The notes below the pieces were generated by a model, which was given only the letters and a program-made list of their open reading frames with translations, had not been told where the DNA came from and did not search any database. A stretch of 64,000 nt of DNA. It comes from Paenibacillus sp. 32O-W. GTDB taxonomy: Bacteria > Bacillota > Bacilli > Paenibacillales > NBRC-103111. The stretch spans positions 1 through 64,000 of the forward strand of contig NZ_VEGP01000022.1 in the NCBI RefSeq assembly GCF_007679495.1, read 5' to 3'. Made by a program: the position numbers and the translations under genes. Positions 36,242 through 45,124 of the stretch are shown here, piece after piece (the first letter of the stretch is position 1; each line of letters starts with the position of its first letter).

Positions 36242-37339
36242 ATGGGAAAAGCACGGTCCGCCCCCGATGCGCTGATGATGCTTGCGACTTTGCTGCTGCT
36301 GGCCATTGGAGTGGTGATGGTCTACAGTGCGAGCTCGGTACTATCATTTCATGATTTCGGCGACTCTTATTACTATGTAAAGAGGCAGCTTTTGTTTGCA
36401 GTGCTGGGCATCCTGGCGATGTTCGCCATGATGAACATCGACTATTGGGTATGGAAAAAATATGCGAAAATCGGCTTGATTGTTTGTTTTGTGCTCCTGC
36501 TTGTCGTGCTAATACCGGGACTAGGAGTGGTGCGCGGAGGAGCGAGAAGCTGGCTTGGAATCGGCTCTTTCGGTATTCAGCCCTCCGAGTTTATGAAAAT
36601 AGGGATGATTCTCTTTTTGGCAAAGCTTCTGTCGGAGGAACAGAACAAGATTACACAATTTACTAAAGGATTAATGCCTCCCTTGCTAATTATGGGAACG
36701 GCTTTCGGGTTGATTATGCTGCAGCCGGATCTGGGTACGGGCGCGGTGCTGGTAGGGGCCTCTCTGTTGATTATTTATACGGCCGGTGCCCGCATAGCTC
36801 ATCTATCTATGCTGGCACTGATCGGGGTGGCCGGTTTGGTAGGGTTGATACTCGCTGCCCCATACCGGTTGCAGAGAATCACTGCGTTCCTGGATCCCTG
36901 GCAGGATCCGCTGGGAGCCGGCTATCAATCCATCCAATCGATGTACGCCATTGGGCCGGGCAGACTTAGCGGCCTCGGCTTTGGCAACAGCTTGCAGAAG
37001 TATAATTATTTGCCGGAGCCGCAGACGGACTTTATTTTCTCTATCATCGGCGAGGAGCTGGGATTCATAGGCGGAGCGACAGTGCTTATTCTGTTCGCAA
37101 TCCTGGTCTGGAGAGGGCTGAGAACGGCCATAGCGGCTCCGGATACTTTCGGAAGTTTGTTGGCGGTCGGAGTAGCCGGTATGGTAGCCGTACAGGTCAT
37201 TATCAATATCGGCGTAGTCATCGGCATGATGCCGGTTACCGGAATAACTCTTCCATTGATCAGCTATGGGGGCTCTTCGTTGACGTTGATGCTTACATCC
37301 ATTGGAATCTTGTTGAATATCTCGCGTTATTCCCGATAA
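36242..37339 (+). CDS. spoVE: SEDS glycosyltransferase SpoVE/FtsW type
   Basis: A 365-residue SEDS-family membrane enzyme with about ten helices that polymerises glycan strands from lipid II. Typical stretches are GARSWLGIGSFGIQPSEFMK near residues 101-120, FLDPWQDPLGAGYQSIQS near 217-234 and the C-terminal GITLPLISYGGSS. The position after murD corresponds to spoVE in Bacillus, so it probably serves SpoVD in cortex synthesis, but it could also act as FtsW. ATG 36242 follows GAGGTGTGAGGAC. Confidence 0.9.
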   Translation: MGKARSAPDALMMLATLLLLAIGVVMVYSASSVLSFHDFGDSYYYVKRQLLFAVLGILAMFAMMNIDYWVWKKYAKIGLIVCFVLLLVVLIPGLGVVRGGARSWLGIGSFGIQPSEFMKIGMILFLAKLLSEEQNKITQFTKGLMPPLLIMGTAFGLIMLQPDLGTGAVLVGASLLIIYTAGARIAHLSMLALIGVAGLVGLILAAPYRLQRITAFLDPWQDPLGAGYQSIQSMYAIGPGRLSGLGFGNSLQKYNYLPEPQTDFIFSIIGEELGFIGGATVLILFAILVWRGLRTAIAAPDTFGSLLAVGVAGMVAVQVIINIGVVIGMMPVTGITLPLISYGGSSLTLMLTSIGILLNISRYSR

Positions 37340-38050
37340 ATTCACGGCAGGAGTCAGGTGAGCTTGAAGGGCCGTGGCACTGCAACAGTCGGGCCCTTAG
37401 AAGGCTAACCCGGTTTACCGGCTTGAATAGAAGCTAGGGAAAGCAGATGGAGGTCTAGTTTTTATCGGAAAGCAGCGATAATCTTTATCGTATCGTTATT
37501 TCCACGATTTCCATAGGCCTGGTGACAGAGTGGCAAAGAGGTGGAACGGGAAGCGGAGGCACTCTATTCCGGGAGGTTTGGGCCAATATTAAATGCTTCC
37601 ATAGTGGCTGCTCTTTATCGATGCCCGCCTCTCCCGGCACGCGTTCCCGGAACTGCATGGCAGATGATCGGTTCCCATGTCGGCCTCGGCCCGCTTGGCG
37701 GAATGCGCTAAGTTAGTTCACCAGGTCCAGTCCCGGCATACGGAAGGCGGTCATCTCTTCTAAACGATGACGGGCTTTTCATGTATAGAGTTGGAAATGG
37801 TGTGAATAACGATAGATGGTTTTCATATGGATGACTTTTTTGCTTGGAATTGTTAGGGACAAGCCTGTCAGGACGGTATTTGCACGTTTGGGTTCGCATA
37901 AGCGAAGCTTTCGATACTATACGGATGTTTTGATACAACCGAAATTGGCAACATTGAAACTTTCACAGGGCAGAAAAGCAATGATTGGGCTGTTGTCACA
38001 CTCTCTGTAAATTTACATAAGATACACTATAACCGTGACAAACACCCGGA
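37340..38050. other. Gene-free stretch where murG is expected
   Basis: In related genomes murG follows spoVE and precedes murB. Here no frame codes for a glycosyltransferase; the frames present (64 codons at 37522 and at 37816, 76 on the minus strand) show no known motif and lack ribosome binding sites. A 16-codon mini-frame starts at GTG 37359 behind AGGAG. Hairpins are frequent: AAGGGCC with GGCCCTT (37367-37398), GGAAA/CGATA with TATCG/TTTCC (about 37470-37511), and GTCATC with GATGAC (37750-37771). A weak promoter (TTGTCA 37993, TAAGAT 38018, 19-bp spacer) may lie near the end. It reads as a structured leader or rearranged remnant. Confidence 0.5.
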
Positions 38051-38101
38051 CCAGTCGGCAGCTAAAAAGAGGCCCATATTCGCTCGACCGACTGGTTTTT
38101 T
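38051..38101 (+). terminator. Intrinsic terminator or attenuator just before murB
   Basis: CCAGTCGG at 38051-38058 pairs perfectly with CCGACTGG at 38088-38095 and is followed by six T. Only 32 nt separate the T run from the murB start, and the murB ribosome binding site begins at about 38116, so no full promoter fits in between. Transcripts that reach murB must read through this hairpin. Confidence 0.8.
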
Positions 38102-38133
38102 GCCCACGATCTTGTTAAGGAGGGTATATCCCA

Positions 38134-39039
38134 GTGCTACAGGTTATAACTGATTTACGGGCTGCCGGCGTCAACGATATTCAATGTGATGAGCCAATGG
38201 CGCCTCACACTTATTGGAAAATCGGCGGACCTGCCGATGTGTTCGTCCAACCCGAGAATAAGGAACAGCTGATGGAGACGATCCGGATAATCCAACAACA
38301 TCGTGTGCCCTGGTTTGTACTGGGCAGAGGCTCTAATCTTCTTGTCACCGACAAGGGGATACGCGGGGTCGTCATCAAGCTGGGGGAAGCTTTGGATTAT
38401 GCCCGCTTTGAAGGAACTACGGTATATGCGGGGGGAGCGTATTCTCTCATCAAGCTGTCTGCCATAGCGTCAAAGAACGGGTTGGCCGGACTCGAATTCG
38501 CTGGAGGCATACCGGGTAGCATCGGGGGAGCTGTCTACATGAATGCAGGGGCACACGGGTCGGAGATGTCGCGCATTCTCAAGCAAGCTGAAGTCCTGTT
38601 CGATAACGGAGAATTGGTAACCATGCGAAATGAAGAGCTTTGTTACTCATACCGCACGTCTATTCTGCAGACTAAGCGGGGCATAGTGACGGAAGCGGTG
38701 CTGGAGCTGAAACAAGGAGACTGTAAGGAGCTGGCGCACGCGTTTGCGGCGCATAAAGAAAGACGGCTCCGGACGCAGCCCTTGCAATTGGCTTGCGCAG
38801 GAAGCGTATTTCGCAATCCCGCAAATCAGTATGCGGCCAAATTAATTGAAGAAGCAGGCCTTAAAGGAATGCGCGTGGGAGGAGCGGAAATATCGACGCT
38901 TCATGCCAATTTTATCGTTAATACCGGGCAGGCGACAGCTCAAGACGTGCTCACCCTCATTGATAAGATTAGAGCCATAATCGTGGAAAAATACAATGTG
39001 GAGCTGGTTCCTGAAGTTATGGTGGTGGGTGAACGGTAA
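38134..39039 (+). CDS. murB: UDP-N-acetylenolpyruvoylglucosamine reductase
   Basis: A 301-residue FAD enzyme that reduces UDP-GlcNAc-enolpyruvate to UDP-MurNAc. FAD-binding motifs LGRGSNLLV (near 64-72) and FAGGIPGSIGGAVYMNAGA (near 125-143) are intact, as is the catalytic Ser in GSVFRNP near residue 225. The start is GTG 38134 after TAAGGAGGGTATATC. It is of the shorter type II MurB class of Gram-positives. Confidence 0.96.
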   Translation: MLQVITDLRAAGVNDIQCDEPMAPHTYWKIGGPADVFVQPENKEQLMETIRIIQQHRVPWFVLGRGSNLLVTDKGIRGVVIKLGEALDYARFEGTTVYAGGAYSLIKLSAIASKNGLAGLEFAGGIPGSIGGAVYMNAGAHGSEMSRILKQAEVLFDNGELVTMRNEELCYSYRTSILQTKRGIVTEAVLELKQGDCKELAHAFAAHKERRLRTQPLQLACAGSVFRNPANQYAAKLIEEAGLKGMRVGGAEISTLHANFIVNTGQATAQDVLTLIDKIRAIIVEKYNVELVPEVMVVGER

Positions 39040-39054
39040 TTCGGAGGTGAAACA

Positions 39055-40335
39055 TTGGAAAAGTTGGTGATCGAAGGCGGGAAACCTCTCTCGGGAACCA
39101 TACGGATTCACGGCGCGAAAAACGCAGCATTGCCCGTTCTTGCCGCAAGCATCATGGCAGAAGGAACACATACCATTGAGAACGTACCTGATCTGCTGGA
39201 TATCCACGTTATGCTGGACATTTTACGCGCCCTGGGCTGTAGGGCGGAGCTTAGGGGCGACACCGTGACCGTGGATACGTCGTCGGCCAATTCTTCTCAT
39301 ATCCCGGAAGAATTAATGAAACAAATGAGATCGTCTGTTTTTCTTATGGGCCCGCTGTTGGCGAGGTTCGGTAAAGTACAGATTTATCAGCCGGGAGGCT
39401 GCGCCATCGGTGAACGGAAAATCAATCTCCATCTGCAAGGGCTTCAGGCACTTGGGGCCGTAGTGGAAGAGTCGGGCCATACGATCGTTTGTTGGGCCAA
39501 ACGGTTGAAGGGCGCTGATATCGTGCTGGATTTTCCTAGCGTTGGAGCTACAGAGAATATTATGATGGCGGCCGCCATGGCGGAAGGCATTACGACGATT
39601 TACAATGCGGCCAGGGAACCGGAAATTGTAGATCTGCAAAATTATTTGATCACCATGGGTGCCAAAATGATCGGTGCCGGAACGGATACCATCACGATAG
39701 AAGGGGTCCCGAAACTGACTCCGACGACCTATAAAGTCATTCCGGACCGGATAGTGACGGGGACGATGATGATGGCGGCCGCGGTTACAAGAGGCAATGT
39801 GACTCTGGAGAACGTAAATCCCGCTCATTTGACATCCGTTACCCATGTGCTTAAGCGGGCAGGTGTTCAAGTGACTACGGACGATGATATAATAAATGTA
39901 ACCTGCCATACGCGGCCGAAAGCAGTCGAACGGGTAGTAACGGCGCCTTATCCTGGCTTCCCTACCGATTTACAGCCCCAAATGATGGTTCTGCTATCTT
40001 TGGCGGAAGGTATTAGTATAATTAAAGAAACGATATTCGACGGTAGATTCAAACACGTTGACGAATTATCCAGAATGGGGGCCGATATTCGCACTGATTT
40101 GAACTCCGCCTTTATTCGCGGTGTGCCGCGGGTATATGGCGCAACTGTCGAATCAACCGATTTGAGGGCCGGTGCGGCACTGGTGATAGCCGGTCTGGCT
40201 GCGCGCGGCACGACGGTCGTCGAGCAGGTGCATCATATTGATAGAGGCTATGATAGAATTGAACTGTTGCTCGGCCAACTGGGAGCCAAGGTAAGCCGGT
40301 ATACAGAGGTTCCCAGCAAATCCCTCTTATCTTGA
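39055..40335 (+). CDS. murA: UDP-N-acetylglucosamine 1-carboxyvinyltransferase
   Basis: A 426-residue EPSP-synthase-like enzyme catalysing the first committed step of peptidoglycan synthesis. The catalytic loop QPGGCAIGERKINLH near residues 111-125 has the active-site cysteine, so the enzyme should be fosfomycin-sensitive. The start is TTG 39055 behind GGAGGTGAAACA. Its place between murB and divIB differs from B. subtilis, where the two murA paralogs lie elsewhere. Confidence 0.96.
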   Translation: MEKLVIEGGKPLSGTIRIHGAKNAALPVLAASIMAEGTHTIENVPDLLDIHVMLDILRALGCRAELRGDTVTVDTSSANSSHIPEELMKQMRSSVFLMGPLLARFGKVQIYQPGGCAIGERKINLHLQGLQALGAVVEESGHTIVCWAKRLKGADIVLDFPSVGATENIMMAAAMAEGITTIYNAAREPEIVDLQNYLITMGAKMIGAGTDTITIEGVPKLTPTTYKVIPDRIVTGTMMMAAAVTRGNVTLENVNPAHLTSVTHVLKRAGVQVTTDDDIINVTCHTRPKAVERVVTAPYPGFPTDLQPQMMVLLSLAEGISIIKETIFDGRFKHVDELSRMGADIRTDLNSAFIRGVPRVYGATVESTDLRAGAALVIAGLAARGTTVVEQVHHIDRGYDRIELLLGQLGAKVSRYTEVPSKSLLS

Positions 40336-40418
40336 CCATCAAGGCTGCTCCGAGTCCCTTCCTGACTGTAGGAAGGGATGAGGACGTTTTGCAGCCGGAG
40401 AACCAGGAAGGTGTTAAG

Positions 40419-41210
40419 TTGTCTGTGGAACTCAAAGTGCCCGCGATCAAACCCGAAAGGCCCCGCAGAAGCGGGGGCCGGAGGCTGATTGCTCTTCTAG
40501 TCGTTTTTTTTCTGACGGTGTTGGCCATTCTGTTTTTTCAATCTTCCATAAGCAAAATTTCGGTTATCGAAATTTCCGGCAACGAGATGGTGCCCTCCGA
40601 GCAAATTGGACAAGCCTCCAATATTCAGATAGGCGACAGCTTTTTTCTGATAGATACTCATAGAACCGCAGAACTTATCCGCTCACTCGATATGATTGAA
40701 GAGGTCGAGATCACCAAGAATTTCCCCGGGGAAGTTACGATCAAGGTGAAGGAATACAAAAGGGTAGCCTATCAAATCAACGCTGACGGCGAGAGGGAAG
40801 CTTTGCTGGCTGACGGCAGTGCCTTTCCGATCCAGGATCGGCCTATTCCTCTGGATAAACCCATTCTGAGCGGCTGGGCGAACGATAATCCGATGAAGCT
40901 TAAGCTATGCGCCGTATTAGCCGACATTCCCGATCCTTTGCTCGCAGATATTTCCGAGATCGTCCCAGAGCCGACAGCTGCCTATGAGGATAAGATCAGA
41001 ATCTATACAAAGTCGCAATATGAGGTATCCACACGAATCCAATATTTGCAGGATAAGCTGCAATATTTGGGGGTTCTGATCGCCGAATGGAGGGAGCAGG
41101 GTGTTCTGTCCGGAGAGCTGATTTTAATGGAGCAAGACAGGGGAATTCCTTTTGACAACAACGAAAACTCCAAGGCTTCCAAAGGACAAAAAGATGCTAA
41201 AAAAAGATAA
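40419..41210 (+). CDS. divIB: Cell division protein DivIB/FtsQ
   Basis: A 263-residue bitopic protein: short basic N-terminus, transmembrane helix (about 22-40), POTRA domain beginning ISVIEISGNEMVPSEQI, and a beta domain. It stabilises FtsL and DivIC at the septum. The frame is open from TTG 40332 (overlapping the murA stop), but there is no ribosome binding site there, while TTG 40419 has AGGAAGGTG at good distance and gives the usual family length. The start remains somewhat uncertain. Confidence 0.88.
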   Translation: MSVELKVPAIKPERPRRSGGRRLIALLVVFFLTVLAILFFQSSISKISVIEISGNEMVPSEQIGQASNIQIGDSFFLIDTHRTAELIRSLDMIEEVEITKNFPGEVTIKVKEYKRVAYQINADGEREALLADGSAFPIQDRPIPLDKPILSGWANDNPMKLKLCAVLADIPDPLLADISEIVPEPTAAYEDKIRIYTKSQYEVSTRIQYLQDKLQYLGVLIAEWREQGVLSGELILMEQDRGIPFDNNENSKASKGQKDAKKR

Positions 41211-41308
41211 AAATAGACTACTCTTTGGTAGTCAATAATGATAAAATTGATATTATGGAATTTCTGTGACGATAGGAATAATTTACTATATAAAAAATCG
41301 CTAAAAAA

Positions 41309-41337
41309 AGAGGGAATACAAGAACCATGTTGAATAT
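41309..41337 (+). promoter_or_regulatory. Sigma-H-like promoter upstream of ftsA
   Basis: AGAGGGAAT (41309-41317) and GTTGAATAT (41329-41337) match the sigma-H consensus RNAGGAWWW and RNNGAATWW at 8 of 9 and 9 of 9 positions, with an 11-bp spacer. In B. subtilis ftsAZ also has a sigma-H promoter that raises expression at the onset of sporulation. It lies 55 bp before the ftsA start. Confidence 0.65.
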
Positions 41338-41391
41338 GTACAGAGGTCTAAATAGACTGCAATACGGACAAGCAACAGGAGGTGCCTAGGA

Positions 41392-42627
41392 TTGAGCAAC
41401 AATGACGTCATAGTCAGTTTGGACATTGGTACTTCCAAGGTTCGAGTCATCATCGGGGAAGTAGCGAACGGATCGATCAATATCATTGGAGTCGGCTCCT
41501 CGGAATCCGAAGGCATTCGCAAAGGTTCCATTGTCGATATTGATCAAACCGTACAGTCAATACGCAATGCGGTCGACCATGCGGAGCGCATGGTGGGCAT
41601 CCAAATATCAGACGTTTATGTCGGCATATCCGGCAACCATATCGGCTTGCAAACTAGTCACGGCGTAGTTGCTGTCAGCAACGAGGATCGTGAGATCGGA
41701 GAGGAAGATATCGAACGGGTGCTTCAGGCGGCGAGAGTAATTGCCCTTCCTCCGGAAAGGGAGATCATCGGAGTCGTTCCCCAGCAGTATCTGGTCGATG
41801 GCCTGGAAGGGATTCAGGATCCCAGGGGAATGATTGGTGTACGCCTGGAAGTGGAAGCTACGATTATCACCGGTGCCAAGACGGCTATACATAATCTGCG
41901 TCGTGTCGTGGAGAAAGCGGGTCTTAACGTGGCTGATCTCGTTCTCATGTCCTTGGGAGCGGGGACAATGACGCTGTCCAAGGACGAGAAGATGATCGGG
42001 ACAGTACTTGCTGATATCGGAGCGGGTGCTACGACGATTTCCGTATTTGAGAATGGTACCCTGGCAGCGACTTCCACACTTCCTATCGGGGGAGAATTCA
42101 TCTCGAACGATATTTCCATCGGTCTTCACACACAATTGGAGAATGCGGAGAAGATCAAGCTTAAATTCGCCTGTGCCGCCGTGAAAGATTCGGCAGCGGA
42201 TCAGGTCTTTAAGGTGCCGAGGATCGGCAGTAATACGGAGAAGGAATTCTCCCAAGTAGATCTAGCCAACATTATAGAGCCTAGAGTTCGAGAGATGCTG
42301 CAATTAATCCGCGCCGAAGCGGCCCGCATGGGTTACAGCGATCCTCTCGGCGGATTTGTGCTCACCGGCGGAACGATGTCCATGCCGGGAATGTTGTCGG
42401 TAGCCCAGGAGGAGTTGGCCACATCGGTAAGAATTGCCGCACCCGATTATATTGGCGTGCGCGATCCATCCTATACCAGCGGCGTCGGCATTATTATATT
42501 CCTCACTAGATCGTTCCGTACACGCAGTGCTGCAGCAGCCCCCAAGAAAACAGTCCCCAAGAAAAGCCAGTCCAAACAACCGGGGTGGTTTGAAAGATTC
42601 AAAAACTGGTTAAGCGAACTTATCTAG
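41392..42627 (+). CDS. ftsA: Cell division protein FtsA
   Basis: A 411-residue actin-like protein that tethers FtsZ filaments to the membrane. The phosphate-1 motif VSLDIGTSKVRVIIGE is near residues 8-23, followed by the 1C (SHS2) domain and the ATP-site segments LADIGAGATTISV and LTGGTMSMPG. The C-terminal amphipathic membrane-targeting helix WFERFKNWLSELI is present. The start is TTG 41392 after CAGGAGGTGCC. Confidence 0.96.
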   Translation: MSNNDVIVSLDIGTSKVRVIIGEVANGSINIIGVGSSESEGIRKGSIVDIDQTVQSIRNAVDHAERMVGIQISDVYVGISGNHIGLQTSHGVVAVSNEDREIGEEDIERVLQAARVIALPPEREIIGVVPQQYLVDGLEGIQDPRGMIGVRLEVEATIITGAKTAIHNLRRVVEKAGLNVADLVLMSLGAGTMTLSKDEKMIGTVLADIGAGATTISVFENGTLAATSTLPIGGEFISNDISIGLHTQLENAEKIKLKFACAAVKDSAADQVFKVPRIGSNTEKEFSQVDLANIIEPRVREMLQLIRAEAARMGYSDPLGGFVLTGGTMSMPGMLSVAQEELATSVRIAAPDYIGVRDPSYTSGVGIIIFLTRSFRTRSAAAAPKKTVPKKSQSKQPGWFERFKNWLSELI

Positions 42628-42711
42628 TACTAATTCTATAAGATTGCAGCAGCCGGTGTTAGGCCTTATTCAAGTGTTTCAACAGTATGGGTGAGGAGGA
42701 TAATAAGCGCT

Positions 42712-43824
42712 ATGTTTGAATTTGATTTGGAATTGGATCAAATGGCCACTATTAAAGTAATCGGTGTTGGCGGCGGTGGAAGCAACGCTGTCAATCGAAT
42801 GATAGAGAACGGAATTCAAGGTGTAGAATTTATAACGGTCAATACGGATGCGCAGGCTCTAAATCTTGCGAAATCCGAAACCAAGCTGAAGATTGGCGAG
42901 AAACTGACTCGCGGCTTGGGTGCGGGTGCGAATCCGGAGGTCGGTAAGAAGGCGGCTGAGGAATCCCGCGAAGCGATTACCCAGGTGCTGAAAGGGGCCG
43001 ATCTTGTTTTCGTTACTGCAGGAATGGGAGGCGGAACGGGTACGGGGGCAGCTCCGGTTATTGCCGAGATCGCCAAGGAATGCGGTGCGTTGACAGTCGG
43101 CGTTGTTACCCGTCCGTTCACTTTCGAAGGGCGCAAGCGTCAAGCCCAGGCGGAGCTCGGAATTTCTACCCTTAAGGAAAAGGTCGACACTCTGATTGTC
43201 ATTCCTAATGACCGCCTGTTGGAGATGGTAGACAAGAAGACTCCTATGATAGAGGCATTCCGCGAAGCGGACAACGTTCTTCGTCAAGGGGTTCAAGGGA
43301 TTTCCGACTTGATCATGGTACCAGGTTTGATAAACCTGGATTTTGCCGACGTTAAGACCATCATGACCGAGAGAGGCTCAGCTTTAATGGGAATCGGCAT
43401 GGGAACCGGCGAGAACCGCGCTGCGGAAGCCGCCAAGAAAGCAATTATGAGTCCTTTGCTTGAAACGTCCATCGAAGGGGCCCGCGGGGTTATCATGAAT
43501 ATTACCGGCGGTTCCAACCTGAGCTTATATGAGGTCAATGAGGCTGCGGAAATTGTATTTGCCGCTTCTGATCCTGAAGTGAATGTCATTTTCGGAGCGA
43601 TCATTGACGAGAGCTATAAAGAAGAAATTAAAGTAACGGTTATTGCGACCGGCTTCGAAACGAAGCCTCATTCTTCGTCGCCGCGCAAGCAGCCGGGACA
43701 ATCCGATGCAGCTCCAGAGCCGACTCGGACGCCGAATATCCGTCCTTTCGGGACTCAGCCAAGCAGCGATCATCTGGATATTCCGACCTTCTTGCGCAAC
43801 CGGGGTAAGAATAACCTTGAATAG
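42712..43824 (+). CDS. ftsZ: Cell division protein FtsZ
   Basis: A 370-residue tubulin homologue that forms the division ring. The GTP-binding motif [12 protein letters not shown] lies near residues 104-115, preceded by [13 protein letters not shown]. After a variable linker (about 320-350) the conserved tail [10 protein letters not shown] is present for binding FtsA, SepF and other partners. ATG 42712 follows GAGGAGGATAA; the frame extends upstream to 42691 but without better signals. Confidence 0.97.
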   Translation: MFEFDLELDQMATIKVIGVGGGGSNAVNRMIENGIQGVEFITVNTDAQALNLAKSETKLKIGEKLTRGLGAGANPEVGKKAAEESREAITQVLKGADLVFVTAGMGGGTGTGAAPVIAEIAKECGALTVGVVTRPFTFEGRKRQAQAELGISTLKEKVDTLIVIPNDRLLEMVDKKTPMIEAFREADNVLRQGVQGISDLIMVPGLINLDFADVKTIMTERGSALMGIGMGTGENRAAEAAKKAIMSPLLETSIEGARGVIMNITGGSNLSLYEVNEAAEIVFAASDPEVNVIFGAIIDESYKEEIKVTVIATGFETKPHSSSPRKQPGQSDAAPEPTRTPNIRPFGTQPSSDHLDIPTFLRNRGKNNLE

Positions 43825-43838
43825 TTTATTTGCCGACC

Positions 43839-43890
43839 AGCCTCTTTTGTTTCCAAGTGAAGCAAGAGAGGCTTTGTTGTTGTTTTCGTT
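43839..43890 (+). terminator. Intrinsic terminator of ftsZ
   Basis: AGCCTCTTTTG at 43839-43849 pairs with CAAGAGAGGCT at 43863-43873 (one GU pair), followed by TTGTTGTTGTTTT. Confidence 0.75.
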
Positions 43891-43952
43891 TGGAGCTTTT
43901 TTTATTTCAGCTTGGGTTATTTCCTTGCAATTTTCGCATATACTTTTCTAAC

Positions 43953-44019
43953 TTCGACAAAAAAACTGTGGATGGTACATCACAGTTAGACAGACTTTGG
44001 AGGGGGAAAGGATTATACT
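43953..44019 (+). promoter_or_regulatory. Spo0A-type promoter of the spoIIG operon
   Basis: TTCGACA at 43953-43959 is a perfect reverse-orientation 0A box (TGTCGAA). A second 6-of-7 copy, TTAGACA at 43986-43992, overlaps the -35 position. TTAGAC (43986-43991) and TATACT (44014-44019) are separated by 22 bp, the same atypical spacing known for the Spo0A-activated spoIIG promoter of B. subtilis. The -10 ends 37 bp before spoIIGA. Confidence 0.7.
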
Positions 44020-44056
44020 GGGGTCATCCGTCGCGATAAGGTAGGAGGATAGGAGA

Positions 44057-45094
44057 GTGGTAGTTTATGTGGATCTTATTTTCCTATTTAATTTCATCAT
44101 TGACGGGGCTCTGCTGCTGACGACAGCTTGGACAAGAAAGCTGGATATCCGATGGCACCGGCTGGCAGGTGCAGCCGCTATCGGGGCGTCCTATACCGTC
44201 TTTATGCTGATCCCCGAACTCTCCGTGATGTATACCTTTATAGCTAAAGTCCTTTTTTCCGCCGGGATGATTACAACCGCTTTCTCTTACCGCGGACTGC
44301 TTCCGTTCCTTCGGAATCTCGGAATGTTCTATGTCGTCAATTTCGTAGCTGCCGGAGGACTTTACGGATTACATTATTTCTTCCTCCCCTCGTTAGACGT
44401 AATGAACGGGATTCTGGTCACTTCATCCGGGGGGCTGATATTTCCCTTCCAAACCCATTTATGGATAGTCGGACTGGGTTTGGCCTTTATTCTTTTTTTC
44501 TATTTGCGTGTGTTTCAAGGGGCGAAACGGAAAGAGGAATTGACTGCTTATATAGCCGAAGTGGTCATCAAGCTGGATGATCTGACCCTGACCTGCAAGG
44601 GACTGATCGATACCGGTAACCGCCTCTACGATCCGCTGACGAAAACCCCGGTAATGGTTGTAGAGACATCCCTATGGGGAGACCGGCTGCCGGAGAAATG
44701 GGTGCGCCATATTCGCCGTTCTGAAGTGGACCGGATGGTGGCGGCCATGCAGGAGGAGGATTTTGAGTGGCCGGACCGGATACGTCTCGTTCCTTACCGC
44801 GGAGTCAACAAAGCAACGCAATTCATGCTGGCGGTGAAGCCGGATGAGGTCTCGCTTAGCTACAACGATAAGCATCTGGTAACCAGCAAGGTACTGATCG
44901 GATTGGATGCGGGCAAGCTGAGCGCTGACGGTTCATATGAGGCGATTATTCATCCGGATCTTGTCGTCTCCCGGGAAGAGGGAGGAAGTTTGAAGGTAAG
45001 AGAGCAGGGAAGCCTTAGCCCGGCAACGAAGATGGATGGGAAATTAGCGACGGAAGCTGAAGTCAAAAAGCCGCTTAACCTGCCGATGGATTAA
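44057..45094 (+). CDS. spoIIGA: Pro-sigma-E processing protease SpoIIGA
   Basis: A 345-residue membrane aspartic protease that removes the pro-peptide of SigE in the mother cell. Five N-terminal membrane segments (about 5-150) are followed by a cytoplasmic protease domain with the catalytic motif GLIDTGNRL near residues 180-188. The start is GTG 44057 behind GTAGGAGGATAGGAGA. It is followed at 30 bp by its substrate gene sigE. Confidence 0.95.
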   Translation: MVVYVDLIFLFNFIIDGALLLTTAWTRKLDIRWHRLAGAAAIGASYTVFMLIPELSVMYTFIAKVLFSAGMITTAFSYRGLLPFLRNLGMFYVVNFVAAGGLYGLHYFFLPSLDVMNGILVTSSGGLIFPFQTHLWIVGLGLAFILFFYLRVFQGAKRKEELTAYIAEVVIKLDDLTLTCKGLIDTGNRLYDPLTKTPVMVVETSLWGDRLPEKWVRHIRRSEVDRMVAAMQEEDFEWPDRIRLVPYRGVNKATQFMLAVKPDEVSLSYNDKHLVTSKVLIGLDAGKLSADGSYEAIIHPDLVVSREEGGSLKVREQGSLSPATKMDGKLATEAEVKKPLNLPMD

Positions 45095-45124
45095 GGAAGC
45101 AAGCTCTGGAGGAGGATGTGCCCA

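Noticed and set aside
37521-37570. Stretch AGGTGGAACGGGAAGCGG resembling a T-box motif
   Set aside because: The invariant ACCGCG core is missing and no terminator or synthetase gene follows.
37522-37716. Frame of 64 codons in the murG gap with a GGTGSGGT-like string that faintly recalls the MurG glycine loop
   Set aside because: The similarity is limited to a few glycines, the rest does not resemble MurG, and there is no ribosome binding site.
37816-38010. Second frame of 64 codons in the murG gap
   Set aside because: No ribosome binding site, no motif, and it precedes the terminator without its own signals.
41216-41233. Small hairpin GACTAC/GTAGTC between divIB and ftsA as terminator
   Set aside because: The stem is only 6 bp of mixed composition and no T run follows.
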